Positions 1 through 7,444 of a stretch of 45,829 nucleotides of DNA are shown here, one piece after another. Origin of the DNA: Thermoproteota archaeon (GTDB lineage Archaea; Thermoproteota; Thermoprotei; Thermoproteales; Thermocladiaceae); assembly GCA_013154355.1 (NCBI GenBank), contig JAADCU010000015.1, forward strand, positions 1-45,829, read 5' to 3'. The notes beneath the pieces were generated by a model. The model was given only the letters and a program-made list of their open reading frames with translations, did no database searches and was not told where the DNA came from. Position 1 is the stretch's first letter. Every line of letters starts with the position of its first letter. Position numbers and translations under genes: made by a program.

Positions 1-9
1 AATACTAAG

Positions 10-1926
10 CTAATAATTATTTAAACATCCTTCTTTTGAGGTATATCCAGTTAGTAAATTCAATATTTCTCTCACAGGTTTCTTGTTTACGGATTCTTTG
101 TTTATTATTATGTCGTATTCTTCATAGGTTAGTGGTATGAAGTCTAGGTTGTATAGTTCTGCTGCTTGTTTTATGCCTATTCCTGCGTCTGCTTTTCCTT
201 GTGCTATTGCTGCTGCTACTGCTGTATGTGTCTTCACCTCATACGTATATCCTCTTATTTTTCTGACTAGTTCTTGGAATGGTATTCCTTTTTCTTGTGC
301 TATCTTCTTTAGGTAGAGGTCTAGTAGGTGCCTGGTTCCTGATCCTTTGTTCCTATTTACTATTCTAATATCAGGTCTCAGAAAGTCTTCTATTGATTTA
401 ATATTTTTGGGGTTTCCTTTTTGTACTATTATTCCTTGTAGTCTTTTCCATCCTTTTACCAGTATTACCTTATCTTCTATTCCTAGCTTCTTTATTATTG
501 GTTCATTATATTTTCCTGTCTCTTCATCTATTATATGTATTCCTCCTAGGTCTGCTATTCCTCTTGATACTGCTATTATTGCTCCCATTGATCCTGTTAC
601 TACTTGCTTAATCTTGTATCCTTTCTCAGCTAGCTCTGTAAGGATCTTATCTAGAGTATAGTCGTGACTTCCTATAACCACTAGGTCAGGCCTCTCCTTC
701 TGTTCAATTACTACTTTAACTTTCTCTCCTTCGTCTATGAACTCTCTATCCTCTGGCACTATTATGTATCCATCAGCATTTACTACTGGACTTATGCTTC
801 CCTGTGGTGCTTCTAGAGGATATGCTAATAACTTTCCATTTCTCTCAACTATTATCGCTGGTACATATGCTCTACGTCCTTGAGCACCAAGAATCCTCTT
901 CACAAGAATAGCTTCAGCTTCTTCACACTTCTCTTCACTACAGAGCATTCTTCCTATTAATGGTCTAACTATGAGATCAAAGACGAGTAATGCACTGTTA
1001 GGATACCCAGGTAAGCCTATCACAGGTCTACCATCTATGTCAGCTATTACTGTTGGTTTTCCAGGTTTTATAAGTAGTCCATGTATGAGAACATTACCAA
1101 GCTTTCCAAGTACTCTATAAGTTATATCCGATGTTCCAGCTGATGTTCCACCAGTTATCAACACTATATCGTTCTCTCTTACAGCATTCTCGATAGTCTT
1201 CTTAAGAACGTTCTCGTCGTCTGGAACTATGCCGTAGATTCTTGTCGTACATCCCATCTCTATACATGCTGCATTAAGCATGTACGTGTTAGAATTATAT
1301 ATCTTACCTATATCTAGAACAGATCCTGGTTCTACAAGCTCGTTTCCTGTAGCTATTATGCCTATCCTAGGTCTAACATATACTGGTACTCTATCTACTC
1401 CAACTGCTGCTAGAAGAGCTATCTCTCTGTAGCTTAACCTCGTACATTTTCTAAGTATTATCTCACCTTTAACAACGTCAGTACCTGTAAATGCTATATT
1501 TTCTCCAGGATAAGTTGATCTATATATGAGGACTCTACCATCTCTTAGAGAAGTGTACTCTACCATAACTACAGAGTCTGCTCCAGCTGGCACAGGTGCT
1601 CCTGTAGCAATCTCAACACATGTTCCCTCGTCTACCTCTATGTCAGGTCTCTGACCAGCCTCTACTCTTCCTATAAGTCTAAGCTCTACTGGAGATATCT
1701 CTGAAGCATTCTCCACATCTATACTACGTACAGCATACCCATCCATTGTCGCTCTATCAAATGGTGGAACATCTATTGGACTAGCTACATGTTCTGCAAG
1801 TACTCTACCGTGAGCCTCAGATACGTGTACATACTCTACTCCTAGAGGCCTAGGATCGAAATGTTCTACGATGAGGCTTAAAGCTTCTTCAGGTTTTAGT
1901 AGTCTATGAAACAGTTGTCTCTCCAC
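10..1926 (-). CDS. moeA: Molybdopterin molybdenumtransferase MoeA fused to a C-terminal PBP-like (LysR substrate-binding type) domain
   Basis: MoeA inserts molybdate or tungstate into adenylylated molybdopterin in the cytoplasm. Residues 1 to about 405 are a complete MoeA: DRATMDGYA near residue 60, ATGAPVPAGAD near 108, the TGGTSAG substrate loop near 258 and the GLPGYPNS segment near 305. Residues from about 412 to 638 form a periplasmic-binding-protein-like domain (VIGSHDYTLD, GSGTRHLLD, GKADAGIG). This fusion is known in archaea, and the extra domain is thought to sense the oxyanion or a cofactor precursor. The GTG start lies about 25 nt from a TATA box at 1948-1958, so the transcript is probably leaderless. 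With WtpABC and the AOR gene in the same window, a role in tungstopterin synthesis is likely, but that is inference. Confidence 0.93.
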   Translation of the reverse strand: MERQLFHRLLKPEEALSLIVEHFDPRPLGVEYVHVSEAHGRVLAEHVASPIDVPPFDRATMDGYAVRSIDVENASEISPVELRLIGRVEAGQRPDIEVDEGTCVEIATGAPVPAGADSVVMVEYTSLRDGRVLIYRSTYPGENIAFTGTDVVKGEIILRKCTRLSYREIALLAAVGVDRVPVYVRPRIGIIATGNELVEPGSVLDIGKIYNSNTYMLNAACIEMGCTTRIYGIVPDDENVLKKTIENAVRENDIVLITGGTSAGTSDITYRVLGKLGNVLIHGLLIKPGKPTVIADIDGRPVIGLPGYPNSALLVFDLIVRPLIGRMLCSEEKCEEAEAILVKRILGAQGRRAYVPAIIVERNGKLLAYPLEAPQGSISPVVNADGYIIVPEDREFIDEGEKVKVVIEQKERPDLVVIGSHDYTLDKILTELAEKGYKIKQVVTGSMGAIIAVSRGIADLGGIHIIDEETGKYNEPIIKKLGIEDKVILVKGWKRLQGIIVQKGNPKNIKSIEDFLRPDIRIVNRNKGSGTRHLLDLYLKKIAQEKGIPFQELVRKIRGYTYEVKTHTAVAAAIAQGKADAGIGIKQAAELYNLDFIPLTYEEYDIIINKESVNKKPVREILNLLTGYTSKEGCLNNY

Positions 1927-1947
1927 TGTTCAAGAGTAAACATTTAA

Positions 1948-1958
1948 CTACTATTTAT
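1948..1958. promoter_or_regulatory. TATA element in the moeA / zinc-ribbon divergent spacer
   Basis: The 52-base spacer between the divergent genes contains the AT-only run ATTTATATATT. It is TATA-like on both strands and lies about 25 bases from each start codon. One near-symmetric TATA box may serve both genes. No other regulatory site is evident here. Confidence 0.5.
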
Positions 1959-1978
1959 ATATTCTCTATTATCATGAT

Positions 1979-2374
1979 ATGCTGATGATACCGGTAAGAG
2001 GAGACGATACAGTAGTCAAAAAGATGGCTCAACTAATGAGAGCAGGAGCAAGATTAACAAGCTACAGCTGTCCAGCATGTGGAACACCTCTACTGCAGCT
2101 CAAATCTGGAGAGTACTACTGTGCTAGATGTGATAGACAGGTAGTCATAGTACGTAGTGAGGAAGAGGAAGCACAGGTAACAATGAAGTTCGGTCTAGCA
2201 GAGGTCAGAGAGATAGTATTTCAGAAAATACTCATGCTAGGTAGAACACTAGAGAAGATTCCTCCAAGCGAGCTTGAGTCTATGCAGGAAGTAACTAGAA
2301 ATCTCCTACTTCTACTTGAGGCCTTTGACAAGCTTAACAAGATAATAAGAGAGTCTGAAAGAGAGCGAAGATGA
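1979..2374 (+). CDS. Zinc-ribbon protein of the Sjogren's syndrome/scleroderma autoantigen 1 (p27, ZNRD2) family
   Basis: This small soluble protein of unknown biochemical role belongs to a family widespread in archaea and related to human ZNRD2. The zinc ribbon is clear: CPAC near residue 36 and CARC near residue 53, 15-20 residues apart. A helical C-terminal half follows (FQKILMLGRTLEKI, LLLLEAFDKLNKII). The start could be ATG 1979 or ATG 1985, and both fit a near-leaderless transcript. Its stop overlaps the start of the SAM hydrolase gene (ATGA), so the two are translationally coupled. Confidence 0.75.
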   Translation: MLMIPVRGDDTVVKKMAQLMRAGARLTSYSCPACGTPLLQLKSGEYYCARCDRQVVIVRSEEEEAQVTMKFGLAEVREIVFQKILMLGRTLEKIPPSELESMQEVTRNLLLLLEAFDKLNKIIRESERERR

Positions 2375-3165
2375 GAATAATAACGTTACTCACAGACTTT
2401 GGAACAAGAGATTACTTTGTACCTTCAATGAAAGGAGTTATCTTATCTATATGTGATAATGTTCATATAGTAGATATAACTCATGAAGTTCCTCCACAAA
2501 ATGTTAAGAGAGGAGCAGTACTTTTATGGGCATGTTATAAGTACTTTCCTAGAGATACTATACATGTAGTAGTTGTCGATCCTGGAGTAGGAACAGAGAG
2601 AAAACCTATAATAGTTAGATCAAGAAACTACTACTTCATAGGTCCTGATAATGGTGTCCTGATACCAGCAGCAGAGGATGATGGAATAGTTAAGGTATAT
2701 GAGATAATTGTGGAAAAGGTTTCTAGAGGAAAGATATCGAGGACGTTTCATGGTAGAGACATTTTTGCACCTGCAGCAGCATTATTAGCCTCTGGTATCG
2801 ACGTTGAGGAGATAGGTAGACCATTAGATAGTTATGATAGAAGTATAATTATTGAGAAAGCTAGAAAGATATCTGAGAATGCTTTTGAGGCTCAGGTAGT
2901 CTATATCGATAGATTTGGAAATGTCTATACTAGTGTGAGAGAAGAAGATCTTAAAGAACAACCAAGATACATAATAGTTAGACTAGGATCAGAAAGAGAG
3001 ATCAAGCTACCTTTTGTTGATGCTTATGGTAGAGTTCCAGTAGGTAGTGATCTAGCCTTGATAAATAGTGAAGGTTTTCTAGAGTTAGCTACGAATCATG
3101 GAGACTTCTCTAACAAGTATGGTATTAAGGAGCTTGATAAACTTATGATTATGGTAGAGTACTGA
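2371..3165 (+). CDS. SAM hydrolase (adenosine-forming), DUF62 / SAM hydroxide adenosyltransferase family
   Basis: Characterised members of this family hydrolyse S-adenosylmethionine to adenosine and methionine; fluorinases and chlorinases are relatives. Visible motifs are the N-terminal LLTDFGTRDYFV, VVVDPGVG near residue 70, FIGPDNG near 90 and TFHGRDIFAPAAA near 130. The length of 264 residues is normal. It overlaps the zinc-ribbon gene by four bases. The archaeal role may be disposal of SAM or of its (R,S) stereoisomer formed at high temperature, which is inference. Confidence 0.9.
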   Translation: MRIITLLTDFGTRDYFVPSMKGVILSICDNVHIVDITHEVPPQNVKRGAVLLWACYKYFPRDTIHVVVVDPGVGTERKPIIVRSRNYYFIGPDNGVLIPAAEDDGIVKVYEIIVEKVSRGKISRTFHGRDIFAPAAALLASGIDVEEIGRPLDSYDRSIIIEKARKISENAFEAQVVYIDRFGNVYTSVREEDLKEQPRYIIVRLGSEREIKLPFVDAYGRVPVGSDLALINSEGFLELATNHGDFSNKYGIKELDKLMIMVEY

Positions 3166-3216
3166 TATTGCTCATAAAGGTATTGCTTAAATAGGAGAAC
3201 AGGGACTAGTTTAACC

Positions 3217-3594
3217 ATGTCTAAACCAGACGTAGTGAAAGTAGTCATAATAGCTTGCAAGAAGATAAGAGAACAAGGACTATGTCCAGGAGATGCAAAA
3301 TGCCTCATCGCATCAATGAGAAAAGAAGGAAAGTTTGCACAGTTTGGAGATAAGGAAGTAAGAGTCATAGCTATAGTAGACTGTGGAGAATGTCCAGGAA
3401 CAAGAGTAGGAGCAGTACTAACATGGCTTAAGCCAGTACTAGACAAGCTAGGAGAGAAGCCCGACGCAGTCATGGTAGGAACATGCATCATGAGAATGTG
3501 CAAGTACAAGGACGAGATCTTAGAGAGACTGAAAAAGATCTGTCAAGTACCAGTAATAGAAGGAACACACGAGTACGCAGCACCATTCCCGTAA
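3217..3594 (+). CDS. CGGC domain-containing protein, putative metal-binding
   Basis: The 125-residue protein has eight cysteines, including the diagnostic DCGECPG near residue 54 and GTCIMRMCKY near residue 91. This fits the CGGC family, thought to bind a metal or iron-sulfur centre; no enzymatic role is established. The ATG start is preceded by a purine-poor leader about 50 bases after the previous gene, so it may be transcribed separately. Confidence 0.75.
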   Translation: MSKPDVVKVVIIACKKIREQGLCPGDAKCLIASMRKEGKFAQFGDKEVRVIAIVDCGECPGTRVGAVLTWLKPVLDKLGEKPDAVMVGTCIMRMCKYKDEILERLKKICQVPVIEGTHEYAAPFP

Positions 3595-3652
3595 AGGACC
3601 TAAAAGACACTACTGACCTAACTTTCCTCATAATATTTTTATGATAATCTAT

Positions 3653-3729
3653 TGGTAGCGGGGGGTGGATTTGAACCACCGACCTCGGGGTTATGAGCCC
3701 CGCAGGATACCTGGCTTCCCCACCCCGCT
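3653..3729 (-). tRNA. Initiator tRNA-Met (CAU), copy 1
   Basis: Read on the minus strand this folds as a complete cloverleaf. The acceptor is AGCGGGG / CCCCGCT with A1:U72, the anticodon stem is CGGGG / CCCCG around loop CTCATAA, and the T-arm is GGTGG-TTCAAAT-CCACC. The discriminator is A and the terminal CCA is encoded. The A1:U72 pair and three consecutive G:C pairs in the anticodon stem mark it as an initiator rather than an elongator. It is identical to a second copy 853 bases away. Confidence 0.96.
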
Positions 3730-3764
3730 TGCTTTGCAAGCTTCACCTATAGTGACTGTCCTAT

Positions 3765-3787
3765 CTTTAAAAACCATTCTCCGTGAT
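3765..3787 (-). promoter_or_regulatory. Promoter of initiator tRNA copy 1
   Basis: On the minus strand the sequence TCACGGAGAA is followed by GGTTTTTAAAG, a TATA box about 37 bases upstream of the tRNA 5' end. The same TCACGGAGAA block precedes the TATA box of copy 2, so the promoter was duplicated or conserved with the gene. Confidence 0.6.
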
Positions 3788-3859
3788 TATGCATGTGATA
3801 TTTTATCAATTTCTAATTAGAGATTGCTTATTAAGTTGAAACGAGGTTCCTAGCTTAAC

Positions 3860-4099
3860 ATGTCGTTAGAGTCTTCAGAATACGTCACTATTCAGGTGCG
3901 AGTTCCTAGATGGATTAAAGAAATTCTTGATAAGTATAGTATAGATATTGAGCTTATCGTTCAGAAGATTCTTGAGCATGAGATGAAGACAATAATGTTA
4001 AGAGAAATTGAGAAAGAGCTCGATAAGATACGTAACAAGCTTAACATGACTGATGAAGAGATCGTGAGACTCATACGTGAAGATAGGGATAGAATGTGA
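3860..4099 (+). CDS. vapB: VapB-like antitoxin
   Basis: This 79-residue protein directly precedes a PIN toxin, and the stop and start overlap by four bases (GTGA). The N-terminus has a ribbon-helix-helix-like pattern (YVTIQVRVPRWIKEIL); the C-terminal half is a charged helix (EIEKELDKIRNKLNMTDEE) of the kind that wraps VapC. It would neutralise VapC and repress its own operon. Position and length support the call more than sequence does. The module lies between two identical initiator tRNA genes. Confidence 0.75.
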   Translation: MSLESSEYVTIQVRVPRWIKEILDKYSIDIELIVQKILEHEMKTIMLREIEKELDKIRNKLNMTDEEIVRLIREDRDRM

Positions 4100-4527
4100 C
4101 TGTGAGATACGTGTTCGATGCTTCTGCAATAATAAACTTATTGAGAAAGAACGTGCTAAGTCCATTCCTACATGGTGCAACACTTGACCTAGCACTATAC
4201 GAGACTCTTAATGCATTATGGAAGGAGTATAAGCTCTTAAAGAAAATAGATGAAGAAACTTTAAACGATTTCGTAAATATTTTATGTAAGATATTTAAAA
4301 TTCTTGAACTATATTCAATAAGAGGATTCGAGAGACAAATTCTTGATATAGCATGTAAGGAAAAGATAACGATATATGATGCAGCATATCTTGTGTTGGC
4401 GATATCTAAGAATGCTATACTTATCACAGATGATGGAGAACTCGCTAGAGTAGCTGAGAGGTATGTTAGGGTGCTCTCAAGTGAAGATTTAAGGAGGATT
4501 GTAAGTGGTAGCGGGGGGTGGATTTGA
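4096..4527 (+). CDS. vapC: VapC toxin, PIN-domain endoribonuclease
   Basis: The Mg-dependent PIN nuclease is intact. The four acidic residues are D8 (VFDASAIINLL), E36 (ALYETLNAL), D95 (TIYDAAYLV) and D112/D113 (LITDDGEL). It starts with GTG overlapping the antitoxin stop. Bacterial VapC enzymes studied in enterics cleave initiator tRNA in the anticodon loop; other VapC proteins cut 23S rRNA or other tRNAs. The last codons (GSGGWI and the stop) are read from sequence antisense to initiator tRNA copy 2, so the C-terminus was probably created or changed when the tRNA was placed there. Confidence 0.9.
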   Translation: MTVRYVFDASAIINLLRKNVLSPFLHGATLDLALYETLNALWKEYKLLKKIDEETLNDFVNILCKIFKILELYSIRGFERQILDIACKEKITIYDAAYLVLAISKNAILITDDGELARVAERYVRVLSSEDLRRIVSGSGGWI

Positions 4528-4582
4528 ACCACCGACCTCGGGGTTATGAGCCCCGCAGGATACCTGGCTTCCCCACCCCGCT
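4506..4582 (-). tRNA. Initiator tRNA-Met (CAU), copy 2
   Basis: It is base-for-base identical to copy 1 over 78 bases (4506-4583 against 3653-3730), including the encoded CCA and one base beyond the 5' end. The cloverleaf and initiator features are the same. Its 3' end is antisense to the last 22 bases of vapC. Outside the 78 bases the flanks differ until the promoter block, so both copies look functional. Confidence 0.96.
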
Positions 4583-4616
4583 TCTCTTACTGTTCGAGAT
4601 GTAGTTTCTGCATAGG

Positions 4617-4640
4617 TTTTATAACACTTTCTCCGTGAGC
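4617..4640 (-). promoter_or_regulatory. Promoter of initiator tRNA copy 2
   Basis: On the minus strand TCACGGAGAAAG precedes TTATAAAA, a TATA box about 35 bases upstream of the tRNA. The upstream block matches that of copy 1, although the 35 bases between TATA and tRNA differ. Confidence 0.6.
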
Positions 4641-4741
4641 TATCTTGCTTGTTCTGTCCCTTATGGTAGCATTTTTATGCTTGTACATCAATGTTGTCTA
4701 GGAACTTTTAAATACTTCTAACAGGTAAATTATGACCGTAC

Positions 4742-5244
4742 ATGATAGATGTTTACGAGATTGTTAAGAGTTGTCTCACAAGCTCTTTTCTAAGAATGTT
4801 TAGAAACGATATAGTATCTCTAGTACTTTACGGATCGTATGCTAGACGTGAAGCAAGGCCAGACAGCGATGTTAATGTTATAGTTGTTCTAGAGAGAGTT
4901 TCTGAAGATAGATTCGAACTTCATAAGTTACTTGATAATGTTGAGAATAACTTCTGGAACTGTCTGGCTGAGTTCGGAATATATAGAAGACCTGTAATTT
5001 CTCCAGTAGTGTTAGATAGAGAAAGTGCAAGAGTCTTTCAACCATTATAGTTGATGCTATATTTGATGCAGAGATACTCTATTATAAAGATGGATTTATG
5101 AGAAACGTGTTGGAGAAGGTGCGTAAGAAGCTTGCTAAGCTTGGTGCAAGAAGAGAAAGGATAGGGAAGATATGGTATGTTAATTTAAAACCTGATTACA
5201 GATTTAGAGAAATAATCGATCTTTCTTTAGAAGATGACGAATAA
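4742..5244 (+). pseudogene. MNT-type nucleotidyltransferase (HEPN partner), frameshifted
   Basis: The first frame (4742-5050) has the nucleotidyltransferase motif SLVLYGSYARREARPDSDVN near residue 30. It ends at a TAG just after ARVFQPL. The family C-terminus continues in the -1 frame from about 5044 to a TAA at 5242-5244, reading IIVDAIFDAEILYYKDGF and later WYVNLKPDYRF. One frameshift therefore splits an otherwise full-length gene. The second catalytic aspartate of the D-x-D pair is Asn (SDVN). MNT proteins are antitoxins that AMPylate HEPN toxins, and the intact HEPN gene follows with an 11-base overlap. A sequencing error or programmed frameshift cannot be excluded. Confidence 0.8.
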
Positions 5245-5596
5245 TATAGAGCTAGCTTTAGCATATGTAGAGGAAACTAAGAGAAGATTAAGGACTGCGT
5301 TAAGATTGATAGGTATTGAGCCTCCTAAAGTATATGATGTAGGACCTGTACTTATGCAGAATAGAGGAAAAATTCTAAATTTCTTTAGAGAAAAGATTCC
5401 AGAACTAGTAGCAATATCAAGATGGCTTAGAAGAGAAAGAGAACCATCAATGTACGGTGATGAAGAACTTGGGATACCTCCTACGAAACTATATACTGAA
5501 CCCTATGCTAGGAAAGCTTGTGAGAGTGCTATAATGGTTTTAACAGAAGTTGATAAGTTATTTAATCACGTGTTAAGAGGCGAGGACAGGATGTAA
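5234..5596 (+). CDS. HEPN domain protein, putative RNase toxin of an MNT/HEPN pair
   Basis: The protein of 120 residues is helical, with the archaeal HEPN pattern: an N-terminal helix (ALAYVEETKRRLRTALRL), the central REREPSMYGDEE (an R-x4-Y arrangement as in HEPN active sites), PPTKLYTEPYA, and a C-terminal helix with CESAIMVLTEVDKLF. HEPN proteins of this class act as RNases controlled by an adjacent MNT nucleotidyltransferase. The reading frame overlaps the end of the frameshifted MNT gene by 11 bases, as expected for a coupled pair. Confidence 0.78.
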   Translation: MTNNIELALAYVEETKRRLRTALRLIGIEPPKVYDVGPVLMQNRGKILNFFREKIPELVAISRWLRREREPSMYGDEELGIPPTKLYTEPYARKACESAIMVLTEVDKLFNHVLRGEDRM

Positions 5597-5689
5597 GCGA
5601 GCTTTTTATTATCTCAATGTCTCGATGGTATGCTAGGGGTAATGCTGAAGTTGCAGCCTTACCGAACGAATGAGGAAGGGACGTATTGC

Positions 5690-6271
5690 TTAGCTCTGGG
5701 TTGATGTTTTCTGTGTCGCTTGTTGTTCTAGTTTGGGTAGTAGTGTCTTTCTTAGTCTCTCTATTGTTGCTTTCTGCTTCTGTCTTAATCTTCTTCTCCT
5801 GTCTATGTATCTTCCTACTAGCCATGCGAAGTCTGGATCGTTCTTTATTGCTGGGTGATGTGGGTCTACTAGTATGACTTCGAAGTATTTGTAGAGTCCG
5901 TCTTCTCCTACCCAGTATGATCCTAGTACCTCCATGTTAGGGTACTTTCTTGCTGCTCTTTCCTCAGCTATTAGTTGTAGACTCTTCTTCGTTGTGTGAC
6001 CATATACTCCCATTCTCTTAGGTCTTCTACCACACTTAGGTCTAGGCTTGTTCATTGGTCCCTTCCTCACACGTACTCTCACCACTATTATTCCCTGCTT
6101 AGCCTTGTAACCATACTTTCTAGCCTTATCTACCCTAGTAGGCTTCTCTAACCTGACAATTGCTGGATCTCTCCTCCATTTGATTAGTCTCTGCCTAAGT
6201 ATTAGACTTATCAGTCCCTTGCTAGGTCTCTTCCATATCTGCCCTAGGTAATAGTAGAACGACTTCGCCAT
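5690..6271 (-). CDS. rpl15e: 50S ribosomal protein L15e
   Basis: A large-subunit ribosomal protein found only in archaea and eukaryotes. It has the family N-terminus ([16 protein letters not shown]), the basic core ([28 protein letters not shown]) and [22 protein letters not shown] split by normal spacing. The length of 193 residues is typical. The ATG is about 30 bases from a TATA box at 6299-6308, and a perfect 12-base palindrome lies between them. Confidence 0.97.
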   Translation of the reverse strand: MAKSFYYYLGQIWKRPSKGLISLILRQRLIKWRRDPAIVRLEKPTRVDKARKYGYKAKQGIIVVRVRVRKGPMNKPRPKCGRRPKRMGVYGHTTKKSLQLIAEERAARKYPNMEVLGSYWVGEDGLYKYFEVILVDPHHPAIKNDPDFAWLVGRYIDRRRRLRQKQKATIERLRKTLLPKLEQQATQKTSTQS

Positions 6272-6288
6272 GCTCAGCCACGTACACC

Positions 6289-6308
6289 TAGGCTAGCCTA
6301 TTTAAATT
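6289..6308 (-). promoter_or_regulatory. rpl15e promoter with a 12-base palindrome
   Basis: On the minus strand the TATA box GAATTTAAAT (6299-6308) is followed directly by TAGGCTAGCCTA (6289-6300), a perfect palindrome between TATA and the expected start site. This is a typical place for a repressor site. It also covers the stop codon of the upstream gene. Confidence 0.5.
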
Positions 6309-7383
6309 CTTTCTCAAGCCTTAAAAATGCTCTAGATAAAGCATATGAGTATGCTGAAGTATATATTGGAAGACCACTATACATCGAGTAAATGGAGAAC
6401 ACACACGGAACATATATCCCATATACATCATTTAGGAAGGAGTAAAATACCTCCTCTGCAAAAGGTAGACAAGAAAAAGATGAGCAATATACATCAGAAC
6501 ATAGAGAAAAACCATTAAAACAAGCAACACGAGAGCAGACTCTACAAGAATCATAATCAACACAGGACCTGAAAAACGATATATCACGATACTTGTACCT
6601 TAAACTACTTAGTAGATCACCAATATGAAGAATACAGAACCTATCTGAGACCAACATATCTATCTTCAACTCCCTCGAAAATCCTGAATAAAGAAATAGA
6701 AATGATCTAAGAAGAAGTTCAAAATCTCTCACAACTCTATCATATTCAACCTTGAATAACCTACAAGAACATGATCTGACACGAGGCTTATCAGAGAATA
6801 TATCGAACCTGATAACGTTTTTGTCAGAACAATATTCAGAGAAATCAATACTCTCAATATAGGGAATCTCAGAAACTATCTCACGAACTTTCTTACTAAT
6901 TTTAATATCTACAACATCTCTAAACAATATATAGAATTCTAACATCTTGAAGATATCAGATCCATCTAACATATACGATCTAGATCTACCTGAACATACA
7001 TCTTTTAAGAACTCAAAATCAGCATAAGATGGTACGATAGTAACTTCATCACCACATATTATTAAACCTCTTCTGACAAGAATCTCACGACCATTAACAT
7101 ATACTCTATCACGATCTATAACAACATTATCAAGGTCATCGACCTCTATAGTATCAAAACTTGTTAGAATATTATAATATCTATCTGTCACAAGGTAAGC
7201 ACATTCAGGTTCTCTATTCTTTATAAACATGTGAGGTACAACATCTATCAATGTTATCTTGTTCCTTATATCGATCTTAGATGATGTAATAATCAATATG
7301 TCATTCATGATCTTACTAAGGTTCTTAAGAATCATTAATGTTCCTACATTTATTCCAACTATGCATGCAGAGTATCTTCCCAC
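6298..7383 (-). CDS. Unrecognised cysteine-rich protein with a degenerate FAD/NAD-binding N-terminus
   Basis: I do not recognise a family with certainty. The N-terminus (YSACIVGINVGTLMILKNL) resembles the Rossmann beta-alpha turn of flavin reductases with an altered GxGxxG. VYVNGREILVRRGLIICGDE near residues 91-112 resembles the connector before the second glycine segment of such enzymes. Residues of about 270-305 carry seven or eight cysteines in a row of C-x2-C, C-x4-C and C-x4-C spacings, which could hold an iron-sulfur cluster or zinc. The composition is rich in Ser, Asp, Tyr and Cys. It is divergent from the 7445-7960 gene. Confidence 0.45.
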   Translation of the reverse strand: MGRYSACIVGINVGTLMILKNLSKIMNDILIITSSKIDIRNKITLIDVVPHMFIKNREPECAYLVTDRYYNILTSFDTIEVDDLDNVVIDRDRVYVNGREILVRRGLIICGDEVTIVPSYADFEFLKDVCSGRSRSYMLDGSDIFKMLEFYILFRDVVDIKISKKVREIVSEIPYIESIDFSEYCSDKNVIRFDIFSDKPRVRSCSCRLFKVEYDRVVRDFELLLRSFLFLYSGFSRELKIDMLVSDRFCILHIGDLLSSLRYKYRDISFFRSCVDYDSCRVCSRVACFNGFSLCSDVYCSSFSCLPFAEEVFYSFLNDVYGIYVPCVFSIYSMYSGLPIYTSAYSYALSRAFLRLEKEFK

Positions 7384-7444
7384 TCTACTCAGGATATGTA
7401 GAGGTTACTCCTTATTAATCTAACGTCTCTACTAATTTTTAACT

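Noticed and set aside
3653-4583. Integrated virus or plasmid at the tRNA gene
   Set aside because: No integrase, no partial tRNA as left by tyrosine recombinases, and only two small genes between the copies.
5630-5690. C/D box RNA in the spacer after the HEPN gene
   Set aside because: One CTGA is present but no acceptable C or C' box at the right spacing on either strand.
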